Source of the DNA: JAVBMC01 sp031552845
GTDB lineage: Bacteria; Verrucomicrobiota; Kiritimatiellia; RFP12; DVOR01
Direction: 5' to 3'
Assembly: GCA_031552845.1 (NCBI GenBank)
Contig: JAVBMC010000046.1
Coordinates: 4,557 to 68,556 of the forward strand
Length of the DNA: 64,000 nt
Shown: positions 42,281 through 51,716 of the stretch, piece after piece
How the letters are laid out: every line of letters begins with the position of its first letter
Numbering within the stretch: the first letter of the stretch is position 1
The notes under the pieces: model-generated
Databases searched by the model: none
What the model saw: only the letters and a program-made list of their open reading frames with translations
What the model was told of the DNA's origin: nothing
Translations under genes and position numbers: made by a program

Positions 42281-45200
42281 ATGAGCCGTTTATCAAAGAA
42301 AGTAGCCTTTGGGTGTCTTGTTGCCGTTTGCATGATTTTGAACGCGAGGGCAGCCTACGAAAATCATGTAGTTACCTCTGACGGGGAAATTGAGCTGGGG
42401 GTCTGGAACACAAATTTGACAAAAGCCCGAACTTATGCGGAATCGCAGAATCTGCCGTTGGTTGCGGTATGGAGTGATACAAATTGCGGAATGTGTTCAC
42501 ATTTCGCCTCCAATTGTTTAGAGAGAGTTACTTTTAAATCGTGGCAGGCTACGAATGGATTAGTCATGGTTTATATTCATGAGCCGTTTAGGAGAATGAC
42601 GCCCGAAATTACATGGATATTGGGATCCAACTCCAGCAGATCCCTCCCCCTAATTCGTTTTTATTGGAAAAAAGCGGACGGCACGACTTACAACCAATAT
42701 ACGAATGGTCGGGCTTCGCGGTTTTTGAAATTTGTGCCCAAAGGCACAGCTAGGGATGATGAGTTTGCTGTAAGTTTTATTGGTGCAATTAACGCCGCAT
42801 TTGCAGGCTATGAGCCGATGTTAACCGGTCCTGCAACAGATGCGTGGGATCCGGCGGATGATAGTGCCAGTGGTGCGACTAATGTGACGGTGTCGCTTGA
42901 TTCACCGGTATGGACGTCAACGAAGCATTATTTGAATCAAGATGATACCAGCGATTGGTATAAGTTTGATGTCGATGCAGGTTCAACAAATTTATTGTGG
43001 GTGACGGGGTTGCAGACGAATAATGCTGTCACGAATCTAAACGTGTCGTTGTACCTAGAGGGCGCAACGGCTGGTGAGCCTTCAGGAACAGCCACGCACA
43101 CAACGAATTTGGTCAAGTTGCTTAATGTCGAAAATGCTTACAAGTACGAAAACACGAGTGGGTCGGCCTTGTGGGCCTGTGTGTCGCGCAAGGCAGGGAC
43201 AAATGCAACGGTTTCGTATACGCTCAACATGAAGCAATATATGCCGTGCGCCTTTTCATTGAACACGAATGTGGTGAATGTAAAAGAAGGCAGCACATTT
43301 AAAGTAGTGGTCTCGCGTGAGGGTGACGATAAAGCCTTTGTGACAACCAATATGGTTAAGTTTGTGTTAGATGACGGCACTCCTGCTAGAGACTATGTCA
43401 CGACCCCAGATACCACCGTAGTTTGGCAGCCTGCCGATAATGCCAAAACTGTGACAGTTGCTACGATCAGAAGCGATGGCAAATGGAATCCGGACCGCAA
43501 TTTTAATGTGGTCTTAACGTCTGATGAGGTTAGGCATGCGCCAATTACTCCGCATATGACGCAGACCGTGACGGTTGCAGAAATTACCGCCGCCAAGCGT
43601 GGTACATTTGCGATAACTCAGGTGACAATGCCTGACAGAGTGCCTCTATATCAAGTACCTTATAGTGCCACATTAAAGCCTGTCGTATGGGAAGGTGAGC
43701 GCGTGCACTTGAGTGTTGCACGTTCAGGAGGTGTTGATGATGATGCCATCGTTCGACTTTATTGGGCTGGAACCACGAATGAAATTGGTATAATTCAAGA
43801 AACGTGGACAAATAAGGAGAGCGTAGTCGAGAAGGTCTTGGAATTTACGGTGCCAACCGTGACTGGTGTGCAACCGCCAACGCAGGTGTCTGTTGACATT
43901 CGTGCTTGGAGCCCTGGCTTGGAGTCAACAAGTTTGGCAAATGCAAAGGCCTCGAATTTGTCATTGACCGTGAATGATGCCGGATATGTGAAGTCATTGG
44001 CAGATTTCATTAAAACGGATGCGATTAAGTGGACCACCGTTGCAACAACACCATGGTTTGTTTCGGTGGGCGGACTTACGGCTGCGGGTTCCAATGCGAC
44101 GTTGACGGCGTCGTTGACAGGACCGGGATTGCTATCGTTTGTTCCGTCCGGCGATGTTGATGCGCTATCAGTGCAAGTTGGCAAGGACACAGTAAACGCT
44201 TTGACGGTTGCAGACCATGCAAGTTCAAATGTAACAGTGGCTATCCCTTCAGGCAGGCAGGCGGTTACCTTACGCTATGGAGGGGCAGGAAACACAAACG
44301 TTTTCCTTAATGCAGTCGAGTTCACGCCGGCCAAGGCCGGGGTGACGGTGATTTCGCCGCGTAGTGGCGCGGTCGTGGCGGCGACGAATGATTTGCCGTT
44401 GGTGTGGGAAGCTTTGTCCGGGGCAGCGGTCACTTACACGGTAGCTGGTGGAACTTCGACGAGAGACATTGAGGAGGTTCAGGCTAATGCGGTTTCGCCG
44501 TATTCGACAGATCTGTTCGCAGTCAAGGGAACACGTTATTGGCGGGTGGACTCGGTGGTAACCGATACGTTTGGCGGGGAGCTTTCGTTTGTCGGCACCG
44601 CGCAGAAGGTGACAGTTGTTGATGCGGATGGGCCGCAATTTGACCGCGAGGCGTTGGCGGTGGCGTATCCTAGTAATCCGAATGCGGACGGCTGGGATAA
44701 TACCGGCATGATGCTCTCACAGGAGGATTTGTATGTCGGGTTGCTCACGAATATCCGTTTGCCGTTAGTTGATTCTGCCGACACAGTGAGGAGGCTCTCT
44801 GGGACGTTGCCCGCAGGATTGACACTCAAGAAGGTTGAGGATGAGTGGTATGTGACGGGGTATCCAACACGGGGGGGCGATTATACTGCGGTGTTGCAGG
44901 CGATGGCCGGTCGGACGGCGGGCGTGACGCTTTCACTGCAGATGCACGTGGAGGCTTTGCCCGCAGAGGTGGTGGGAACGTTTAATGGTTATCAGTCATT
45001 TGCGGATGTTACGACGGATGAGCCGTTTGCCGTGCCACTGAAGGTGACAGTGTCGTCAGTCGGCAAAATTTCAGCTACGCTCACGGCGCAAGGGAAGAGG
45101 TATACGCTTAAGGCTAATGGGTTTGATTCCCGTCTTGAGGATGACCCGATCGCGGGCGTGAGGTTTGCGGTGTCCAATGGCTTGGCATTGACTACAGGCT

Positions 45201-46378
45201 CTGGCAGGACGCTTGTGAGCTATCCGATTATTCTGGAAACAGGTGCCGAAGTGGCGCCTGCCGGTGACTATGAGGGGGCGTGGAGCGGAACCTTGCATAT
45301 TACAAATGCAAACACGGTTGTCGATGCGCCATTTATTGTTGAAGCGGGATATGCGTTGCGTGATGGGTCAAAAGATAAAACCGCGACGATGCAAGTATTC
45401 CGTACGGATGGTTTTAATCTTTATAAGGGATATTACACCGCCGGGGTGCTGGGCGACGGCGTGACCTACGGTAATGGCTATTTAACGTTCACCGTCGGCA
45501 CCAAGGGCTCAACGAAGATTGCCGGTAAGTTGGCAGATGGACAAGCAGTCTCCGCGAGCACGGTCCTGATGCCTTATGTGGGCGAGGATGGAGAAATTTA
45601 TGGTTACCTTCCGTTCGGTGTTGCTCCCAGCATTTATAAGGGAGGTGAATTCTTTGCCGAATCCTTATTCGCGTCTGATGGCACAGTTACTAATGGCGTG
45701 ACCTCGTGGCGGAATCTAACCCCTGCAAACGGGAATTCAAACAATCTGCCTGTTGTTCTGATTGGTGCGCGTTATGCGCAGTTGACGAACCTTCGTCAAA
45801 TTCTCGTGACAAATTCCGTACAAGTTTCGGAGTGGGTGAAGGTTTCCGATAATGATGGCCGTTTCAATGTGTTTCAAATCAACAGCAAGGGAACAGGTGT
45901 GCAGACGCTGAATGCTGAAGAGGTTTATGTTGAAGGTGCTGATGAGTCTGTGAAATTAGTGCTTACACCCAAAACTGGAATTTATTCGGGTACATTTACT
46001 TCCGATCGGACTAGAATATCGTTCTACGGTATTTTGGTGCCCAGTTTGTGGAGCGGTGCTGAACCGTTCTTTGGCGTTGGGTTTTATACATGGTTGCCTG
46101 TTGGCGCGAACCGAAAATCATCTGCTGCATTTGACTTATCATCATTTGATGATAGTGGGCTATCGTTCGTGGATACCAGTATTCAAAGCGGTTCTTCTAG
46201 TGCCATCAGCAGTTTTGGCAGTGGTAGCATAATCCGTAGTGGCGGCGCGGTGCTTTCCGACCCTTCGCCTATTGGTGGTGCTGATCAGCAAGGTGAAGTT
46301 GGAGTGCCGCCATTTGACTTTTTGCCTCCTCCTTCTCCGCCTCCCGCGCCCCAGGTGCCACCACCGTTGACGTTTTGA
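42281..46378 (+). CDS. Giant exported protein with thioredoxin-like head
   Basis: 1365 residues, signal peptide about 1-24. A thioredoxin-like domain with CGMC (LPLVAVWSDTNCGMCSHF) occupies about 30-180. Calx-beta/Ig-like modules follow (VVNVKEGSTFKVVVSREGDD, VVWEGERVHLSVARSGG). A region near 1000-1220 matches the neighbour at 46482 (GNGYLTFTVGTKGSTKIAGK, LADGQAVSASTVLMP). The C-terminus is serine-, then proline-rich (PPPSPPPAPQVPPPLTF), like a wall- or envelope-spanning tail. GGAAGGAG lies 9 nt before ATG 42281. The thioredoxin head could rearrange disulfides or hold a cysteine partner. The target is unknown. Confidence 0.7.
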   Translation: MSRLSKKVAFGCLVAVCMILNARAAYENHVVTSDGEIELGVWNTNLTKARTYAESQNLPLVAVWSDTNCGMCSHFASNCLERVTFKSWQATNGLVMVYIHEPFRRMTPEITWILGSNSSRSLPLIRFYWKKADGTTYNQYTNGRASRFLKFVPKGTARDDEFAVSFIGAINAAFAGYEPMLTGPATDAWDPADDSASGATNVTVSLDSPVWTSTKHYLNQDDTSDWYKFDVDAGSTNLLWVTGLQTNNAVTNLNVSLYLEGATAGEPSGTATHTTNLVKLLNVENAYKYENTSGSALWACVSRKAGTNATVSYTLNMKQYMPCAFSLNTNVVNVKEGSTFKVVVSREGDDKAFVTTNMVKFVLDDGTPARDYVTTPDTTVVWQPADNAKTVTVATIRSDGKWNPDRNFNVVLTSDEVRHAPITPHMTQTVTVAEITAAKRGTFAITQVTMPDRVPLYQVPYSATLKPVVWEGERVHLSVARSGGVDDDAIVRLYWAGTTNEIGIIQETWTNKESVVEKVLEFTVPTVTGVQPPTQVSVDIRAWSPGLESTSLANAKASNLSLTVNDAGYVKSLADFIKTDAIKWTTVATTPWFVSVGGLTAAGSNATLTASLTGPGLLSFVPSGDVDALSVQVGKDTVNALTVADHASSNVTVAIPSGRQAVTLRYGGAGNTNVFLNAVEFTPAKAGVTVISPRSGAVVAATNDLPLVWEALSGAAVTYTVAGGTSTRDIEEVQANAVSPYSTDLFAVKGTRYWRVDSVVTDTFGGELSFVGTAQKVTVVDADGPQFDREALAVAYPSNPNADGWDNTGMMLSQEDLYVGLLTNIRLPLVDSADTVRRLSGTLPAGLTLKKVEDEWYVTGYPTRGGDYTAVLQAMAGRTAGVTLSLQMHVEALPAEVVGTFNGYQSFADVTTDEPFAVPLKVTVSSVGKISATLTAQGKRYTLKANGFDSRLEDDPIAGVRFAVSNGLALTTGSGRTLVSYPIILETGAEVAPAGDYEGAWSGTLHITNANTVVDAPFIVEAGYALRDGSKDKTATMQVFRTDGFNLYKGYYTAGVLGDGVTYGNGYLTFTVGTKGSTKIAGKLADGQAVSASTVLMPYVGEDGEIYGYLPFGVAPSIYKGGEFFAESLFASDGTVTNGVTSWRNLTPANGNSNNLPVVLIGARYAQLTNLRQILVTNSVQVSEWVKVSDNDGRFNVFQINSKGTGVQTLNAEEVYVEGADESVKLVLTPKTGIYSGTFTSDRTRISFYGILVPSLWSGAEPFFGVGFYTWLPVGANRKSSAAFDLSSFDDSGLSFVDTSIQSGSSSAISSFGSGSIIRSGGAVLSDPSPIGGADQQGEVGVPPFDFLPPPSPPPAPQVPPPLTF

Positions 46379-46481
46379 AGACGAGTGCAGAGAACGGATT
46401 GCCGGGCAAATCGATGTCTTCCATAGAAGGGTCGATTTGTTTGGTCTAACGAGTAAAGATTTTGAGAAACGGAGTAAGTCC

Positions 46482-49400
46482 ATGATGAAAAATATGAGTC
46501 GCGTAGTTAAGGTAGCGGCCTTGGTAGTAATCAGCCAGTTGGGCGTCTGGCGTGCGTCGGCAGATGACGTAGCGTTGCCAGTGGTAATATCGGGTGAACC
46601 GGTCATGGGGCAGTGGTATGGCTATTCAACACCAAGTAATGGCGTCGTAGGCTCTTTCTCAAACGTACTTCAACTGGCAAAGATGAGCCATGTGCCGGTT
46701 TTGGTGCTATGGAGCAATACCGGTTGCAATATCTGTCGGAATTTTGAGCAAGATACATTGAATACTTCTGCCATCCAAGATTGGATGGCAACACGCAATG
46801 TTGCTTTTTTGTATTATAAAGGCAACCTTGTTAAAAACACTGACACTGCGGCTCCTGATTGTCAAATGGCATTTGAGTTTACTCGAAAAGCTGGTGCATC
46901 CTTCCCGATGTATAGATTTATTTGGTATAAATCTGATGGGACGGTTGTTGATAGTGGTGCCGGGGGGACGTTTGCAGAGTATACGCCTGCACAATTTACC
47001 AACCGTATGGAAAAGCTACTGGCAGGATATGATAACCAAGGCTCTTTGAACCCTTACCGTGGCGGTGCGTTTGAGTGTGGTGATGATACAAATCCACTGG
47101 CGCGTCTGGAGGCGGAGCCGTCTACCGAGTGGGTGGAGGTGCCGTTGCTTCGCAAAATTGTAACGATGGCGTATACGAACGAGTTGGTGGCGACTTTTCC
47201 GAATGGAGCGGCGGTGACGAATCGGGTGGAGTGGGAGGTTGGTCAGACGAATGCTCATGTGAAGTTCACCGGTATTGATGCACAGTATCAAGAGGGTGCA
47301 AAGGTTGAGCTCGTCTTGCGGGGTGTCGAAGAGGATGAAGTTTGGACGAATGCAATTACCTATGTGGCAGCACCTGATAATTCAACGCAGAATCCGTGGT
47401 GGATTGGTGAGAAGACTGTTGATGATTTGCCTTTCGGGCAGTGGACGATGGATTTGGATGTAGCGACGAATAAAGTGGCTGCAACTGAGGATTCTGCCTA
47501 TACGTTGGTGTTGTTCACCGGTGCGTTGTGGTGTCCGTGGTGCAATGGTTTCGACAAGGGCGTTTGGGAGAAGGATGAATTTAAGGATTTCGTGCGAACG
47601 AATAACATTGCCTTGGTGGAGATTGAGGCGACCCGCCGTGTGGAATCAAATGCTGTGACTGCACCGACGTTGATGCGGCATGAGATTGACGCAGCCCGCA
47701 CCGGCAAGAGCGGCAGCAGTTATCTGTCGCGCAAAATGATCACCATTCCTCAAGCCGAGGATGTGTTGGAGCGTACGCGCGTTTTGGGATATCAAACATG
47801 GAAGACCCCGTCATCAGTGCGTACTGGATATCCGACTGTGTTGCTGCTGCGCAAGGATGGAACAATTGCCGGGCGCATGTCGTATTCGGCGACAAGTGAT
47901 TATGAGTTTGATCTTGAGGCGAACTTGCAGCGTCTGCGTGAGATGTTGACGCTGGTGGATGATCCGGAGGAAGAGGCGAACAATGACTTGGCGACAACCC
48001 GTGCTGAGTTGAGTGTTGGTGCGGTCACGAACGGCACCTTGCAGGCATCCGACACTACGGATATCTTTAAGCTGACCGGCGTGCGCGGCGGTTCTTGTGC
48101 CGTGAGCGTCAGCGGGCCTGAGTCGGCGAATGTGACGCTGTCGATTCAGAAGGTGACGGCGGCAGGAACGCAGATCTTGAGTCGGGTGTCCGGCGACTGG
48201 TCGACGAATGTGTTGACTGTCGCGGCTGATGGCGTGGATGGTGAGAATTGCTTTGTCGTATTGCAGGGTGCCTCGTCATCGTTTGTTTCGCTGGGCAATA
48301 CCGCTTGGACGGTGAAGAGTTATACGCTGACGGTGGATCCGGTTCTCGTGCCGCAGGAAACCGATTCCTTTGCGACCTTCCCGGCAGGAACATCTGTTGG
48401 CCTGCAGATTGTTGAGAATCAAATCTATCGTTTGGAGCCGAGTGCAGGTTTGACGGCTAATATCGCCGAGCTGGAACAGGATGCGGACGATACGAGTTTG
48501 TTCCATGCATTGACCACCGGAACGACTACGCTGGGTTTGGCCGCGGGCGGGCGTTTGGAATGGCGTGTTTGGAAACCCGGCACGCTCGGTTTTAATTTAG
48601 CATCGCTAACAGTCTCCGAAACAACTGGAACGGTTCATATAGCGGTCAGCCGTACGAATGGTACGTCGGGAGCATGTTCGGTTCAAGTTTCTGTTGATCC
48701 GTTGCAGACGACGGCTGTTGCGGGTGAACGTTTCACCTCGCCTGCCGGCACGGTGTTGACGTGGAACGATGGCGAAACCGGAGTGAAGACGTTCGACTTT
48801 ATCGTGCTGGATGATTTGATCTATACAGGCACCGAGATGGTTGGGCTGATGCTGAGCGTGACAGCAGGACACGCCGCGCTTGATGCGGCAAAGACCAACC
48901 TGTTGATTTCCATCACCGAGAATGATAAGGCGATTCCCGGGCGCTTGGCGTTTACAGGTTCAACACCTGCGCTGGCGAAGATTACCGCGCCGTCTGTCGT
49001 CGCACGTGAGTCCACCACGGTGGAGCTGGAAGTCTCCCGTGTCGAAGGCGCTTATGGCGTGGCCGCTGCGGCATTGACAACGACAGCCGGCGTGTTGAAC
49101 ACTAACCGCTTGGAGTGGAGCAGCAACGACCGCCAGCCGACCAAGAGGTTTTCTATTACGCTGCCTGCCTTGGCAGATTTGACGAAGAACACTGTGATAG
49201 TCAAGCTGGTGCCGGAGGGCATTAGGGCTGTCACAGGCAAGGGCGATGTGGATATCGTGGTTGTGGCGGCTGATGCCCCGGCGTTTGCTGTGGACACCAT
49301 CACCGAAGCCATTCCGCAGTATGTCAACTTCTCGCGCGAAATAACCGTCAGCGCATCTCCTGACGCGTCTGTCACGATTACGAAGCTGAGCGGTGCGTTG

Positions 49401-50855
49401 CCTTCCGGTATCACTGCCAAATATGACAAGACGCTTGGAGCGGTGGTGTTGGCCGGCGTGCCGAGCAAGGCGGGACAATATGAGGCCGTCTACCAAGTCA
49501 AGCAGGTGCTGAACCGCGTCACAACGGTTGGCTATACGCTGCACATCAATCTGAACGTGCTGACGCTAGATACCCTGAACGCCAACACAGCCATCAAGCG
49601 GATTATTCAAACTTCGCCGGTGTTGGAAGATGTGATGACGGTCGATGCGAACGATGTTACCAACTTCACCCAGCGTGTCCGGGGCGTGCTGACCATGACG
49701 CTGTCGCCCAAGGGCAAACTCTCGGCCAAGTATATCAATGCGCAGCAGACGGTTTCGTTCTCCGGTTCGGCATGGTCGGCCTTTGAGGAAGCCTCAAGCA
49801 ACGTCACGGCCGAGGTTCTGTCGAAGAATGGTTATTCGCTGGCCGTCCGCTTACAAGAGAGCGGTGTGGTCGATGCCATGATTGCCGATCCGAACGTGAC
49901 AGATGAAAATGGCCACCCCAAGCAATTGTCGGTTGTCGTCTCTGACGCGGTTTGGAGCAAGACCAATCTTGCCTCCCGTTATGCAGGGTATTACACCATC
50001 AGCCTTGGCCAGAACGGTCAGCTGGAGGATGGCAATCCCGATACGGTTGATTGCCCGGTTTCCGGGTCGGGTTATTTGACGCTGACATTGTCATCTACAG
50101 GCGAGAAGACCGGTAAGATGTCGTACGCAGGCTGCTTGCCGGATGGTAAGAAAATCAGCGGCTCGTCGGTGCTGATGCCGGGCGCATCTGATGAAGACGA
50201 TGCTTGGCTGCCGATCTTTGTCAAGTCAAGCGGACACGTTGTCTCGGCACTTTTGCGTGTGCGTGCCGACGGTGCGGAAACCTACAGCATTGATCCCTGG
50301 GTAGTTCACGCCGTTGAGGATGTACACACCTTGTGGGCGTATGCTGACACCCGCAATGCGCGTGCCTTCACGCTCAGCTTTGATGTCTTCGGCGGCTACT
50401 ACAGCTCGGCAATCGATTTGCTCGAAGCCTATGAAGTCTACGAAAGCGCAGGCCCTCTGCAAGTCCGCGTATTGGGTGATTCACTCGCAGGCAGTGCGGT
50501 TTACGGTCCCGTGCAACCCTTGCCGGCTCCGTTGAACTTGTCGGTCACAAACACAGCCATTAAACTTGTTTCGGGCCAGGACAACCCCCTGCGGTTGAGC
50601 TTCTCATTGACCCGTAAGACAGGCCTCTTCAAGGGTTCCTTCCGAGTGGCATTTGCGGACAAGACCTTGTCCGCCAGCTATGCGGGCGTCCTCTTGCCCG
50701 GTTGGACGGATTGCGGCTGCGGTGACGGCGTTGATGTCCCGGAGAAGCCGATGGGGCTGGGTGCCTTCTGGTTCACCGACAAGGCGCTCAATGCGGCAGA
50801 CAAACAAATCTCTGTTCTCCGTGGTGCTGCGGTTGACCTTGAGAAGGTGCAATAA
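46482..50855 (+). CDS. Giant exported protein with two thioredoxin-like domains
   Basis: 1457 residues, signal peptide about 1-27. The first thioredoxin-like domain has CNIC (VLVLWSNTGCNICRNF) and covers about 40-190. The second has CPWC (LVLFTGALWCPWCNGF) near 340-500. Then come Ig/Calx-beta repeats (LTVSETTGTVHIAVSRTNG and TVELEVSRVEGAYGVAAAAL) and a final domain shared with 42281 (GSGYLTLTLSSTGEKTGKMS, SGSSVLMPG). GGAG lies 7 nt before ATG 46482. It follows 42281 after about 100 bp and ends at a bidirectional terminator. With the SurA-like lipoprotein it may form one surface module. Confidence 0.7.
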   Translation: MMKNMSRVVKVAALVVISQLGVWRASADDVALPVVISGEPVMGQWYGYSTPSNGVVGSFSNVLQLAKMSHVPVLVLWSNTGCNICRNFEQDTLNTSAIQDWMATRNVAFLYYKGNLVKNTDTAAPDCQMAFEFTRKAGASFPMYRFIWYKSDGTVVDSGAGGTFAEYTPAQFTNRMEKLLAGYDNQGSLNPYRGGAFECGDDTNPLARLEAEPSTEWVEVPLLRKIVTMAYTNELVATFPNGAAVTNRVEWEVGQTNAHVKFTGIDAQYQEGAKVELVLRGVEEDEVWTNAITYVAAPDNSTQNPWWIGEKTVDDLPFGQWTMDLDVATNKVAATEDSAYTLVLFTGALWCPWCNGFDKGVWEKDEFKDFVRTNNIALVEIEATRRVESNAVTAPTLMRHEIDAARTGKSGSSYLSRKMITIPQAEDVLERTRVLGYQTWKTPSSVRTGYPTVLLLRKDGTIAGRMSYSATSDYEFDLEANLQRLREMLTLVDDPEEEANNDLATTRAELSVGAVTNGTLQASDTTDIFKLTGVRGGSCAVSVSGPESANVTLSIQKVTAAGTQILSRVSGDWSTNVLTVAADGVDGENCFVVLQGASSSFVSLGNTAWTVKSYTLTVDPVLVPQETDSFATFPAGTSVGLQIVENQIYRLEPSAGLTANIAELEQDADDTSLFHALTTGTTTLGLAAGGRLEWRVWKPGTLGFNLASLTVSETTGTVHIAVSRTNGTSGACSVQVSVDPLQTTAVAGERFTSPAGTVLTWNDGETGVKTFDFIVLDDLIYTGTEMVGLMLSVTAGHAALDAAKTNLLISITENDKAIPGRLAFTGSTPALAKITAPSVVARESTTVELEVSRVEGAYGVAAAALTTTAGVLNTNRLEWSSNDRQPTKRFSITLPALADLTKNTVIVKLVPEGIRAVTGKGDVDIVVVAADAPAFAVDTITEAIPQYVNFSREITVSASPDASVTITKLSGALPSGITAKYDKTLGAVVLAGVPSKAGQYEAVYQVKQVLNRVTTVGYTLHINLNVLTLDTLNANTAIKRIIQTSPVLEDVMTVDANDVTNFTQRVRGVLTMTLSPKGKLSAKYINAQQTVSFSGSAWSAFEEASSNVTAEVLSKNGYSLAVRLQESGVVDAMIADPNVTDENGHPKQLSVVVSDAVWSKTNLASRYAGYYTISLGQNGQLEDGNPDTVDCPVSGSGYLTLTLSSTGEKTGKMSYAGCLPDGKKISGSSVLMPGASDEDDAWLPIFVKSSGHVVSALLRVRADGAETYSIDPWVVHAVEDVHTLWAYADTRNARAFTLSFDVFGGYYSSAIDLLEAYEVYESAGPLQVRVLGDSLAGSAVYGPVQPLPAPLNLSVTNTAIKLVSGQDNPLRLSFSLTRKTGLFKGSFRVAFADKTLSASYAGVLLPGWTDCGCGDGVDVPEKPMGLGAFWFTDKALNAADKQISVLRGAAVDLEKVQ

Positions 50856-50878
50856 GAGTTTGAATAGCTTAAACAAAA

Positions 50879-50905
50879 AGCCCCGCGGTAAATGCGGGGC
50901 TTTTT
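50879..50905. terminator. Bidirectional terminator between convergent genes
   Basis: AGCCCCGC (50879-50886) pairs with GCGGGGCT (50894-50901). AAAAAG precedes and TTTTT follows, so it works for both the plus-strand giant gene and the minus-strand gene ending at 50935. Confidence 0.88.
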
Positions 50906-50934
50906 GTTTTCTGCTCTCTGATGTTGAAAGATGA

Positions 50935-51714
50935 TTAACGGTTACCGCCGCGCCCACCCGGGGGCGGACCACCGCGCCCGCCGCCCATCACGGAGCGTAA
51001 GTCGGTGTTGTCGTAAATGGTCTTGATGGTTTCTGCAAAATCCCCTTTATTCTGGCCGATTGCTGATGCATAGTCCGCCAGCAGGTATTGGCGTTCATTG
51101 CGGTAGACCTCTTCGGCTTCACGCACGGTTTGACGGACAGCCTCGCGATCCACTTCTTCACCGGCGTCGCGTGCAGCCTGGAAAGCTTTGAACTGATCGT
51201 TGACAGCCAGCAATTTCTCGTAGTTCACCTTATGCTCCGGCGTCATCTTAGCTACATCAAATGAATCGTAGAATTCGACAACCGCTTCAGCGCGGGCTTT
51301 TTGACGTTCGACCCATTCGTTACGCCGTTTCTCCATCTCAGCGTAACGCTCGGGGTCTTCACGCTTGATGCGTTCTAACTCTTCGCGCCAGCCTTCTGGT
51401 CCACGGGGACGCCGATCCTGCGGTTGTTCTGTCTCGGCGACTTCCACTGTATCGGTGATGGTTGTGGCGGCTTCGGCGATTTCGCCAGCAAAGGTTTTGA
51501 GCTGCTGCTCCAGTCCGATAATCTTTGCCTTGAGCGCTAGGATATCATCGCTGGGCAGGCGTGTCGGTGTCGCAGACACTGACGGGGCTGCTTGCGCCGC
51601 TTGTTTTCGCAGGGCGCGGCACTCACGCAGATTATTCATACTGCTGAGCGAGGTGAATACTAGTGCAACAGCCAGCCCACCAACAGCAATCTGGTATTTT
51701 CGTTCAGTCGTCAT
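50935..51714 (-). CDS. Membrane-anchored helical protein with Gly/Arg tail
   Basis: 259 residues. A single N-terminal membrane segment (YQIAVGGLAVALVFTSLSSM) precedes a coiled coil (ILALKAKIIGLEQQLKTFAG) and charged helices (EELERIKREDPERYAEMEKR). The end is a low-complexity GGGRGGPPPGGRGGNR tail. No family is recognised. I chose the ATG at 51712-51714: its SD-like GGAAG lies inside the last codons of purL, 2 bp upstream, so translation is probably coupled. It may simply ride on the purL transcript. Confidence 0.65.
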   Translation of the reverse strand: MTTERKYQIAVGGLAVALVFTSLSSMNNLRECRALRKQAAQAAPSVSATPTRLPSDDILALKAKIIGLEQQLKTFAGEIAEAATTITDTVEVAETEQPQDRRPRGPEGWREELERIKREDPERYAEMEKRRNEWVERQKARAEAVVEFYDSFDVAKMTPEHKVNYEKLLAVNDQFKAFQAARDAGEEVDREAVRQTVREAEEVYRNERQYLLADYASAIGQNKGDFAETIKTIYDNTDLRSVMGGGRGGPPPGGRGGNR

Positions 51715-51716
51715 AA

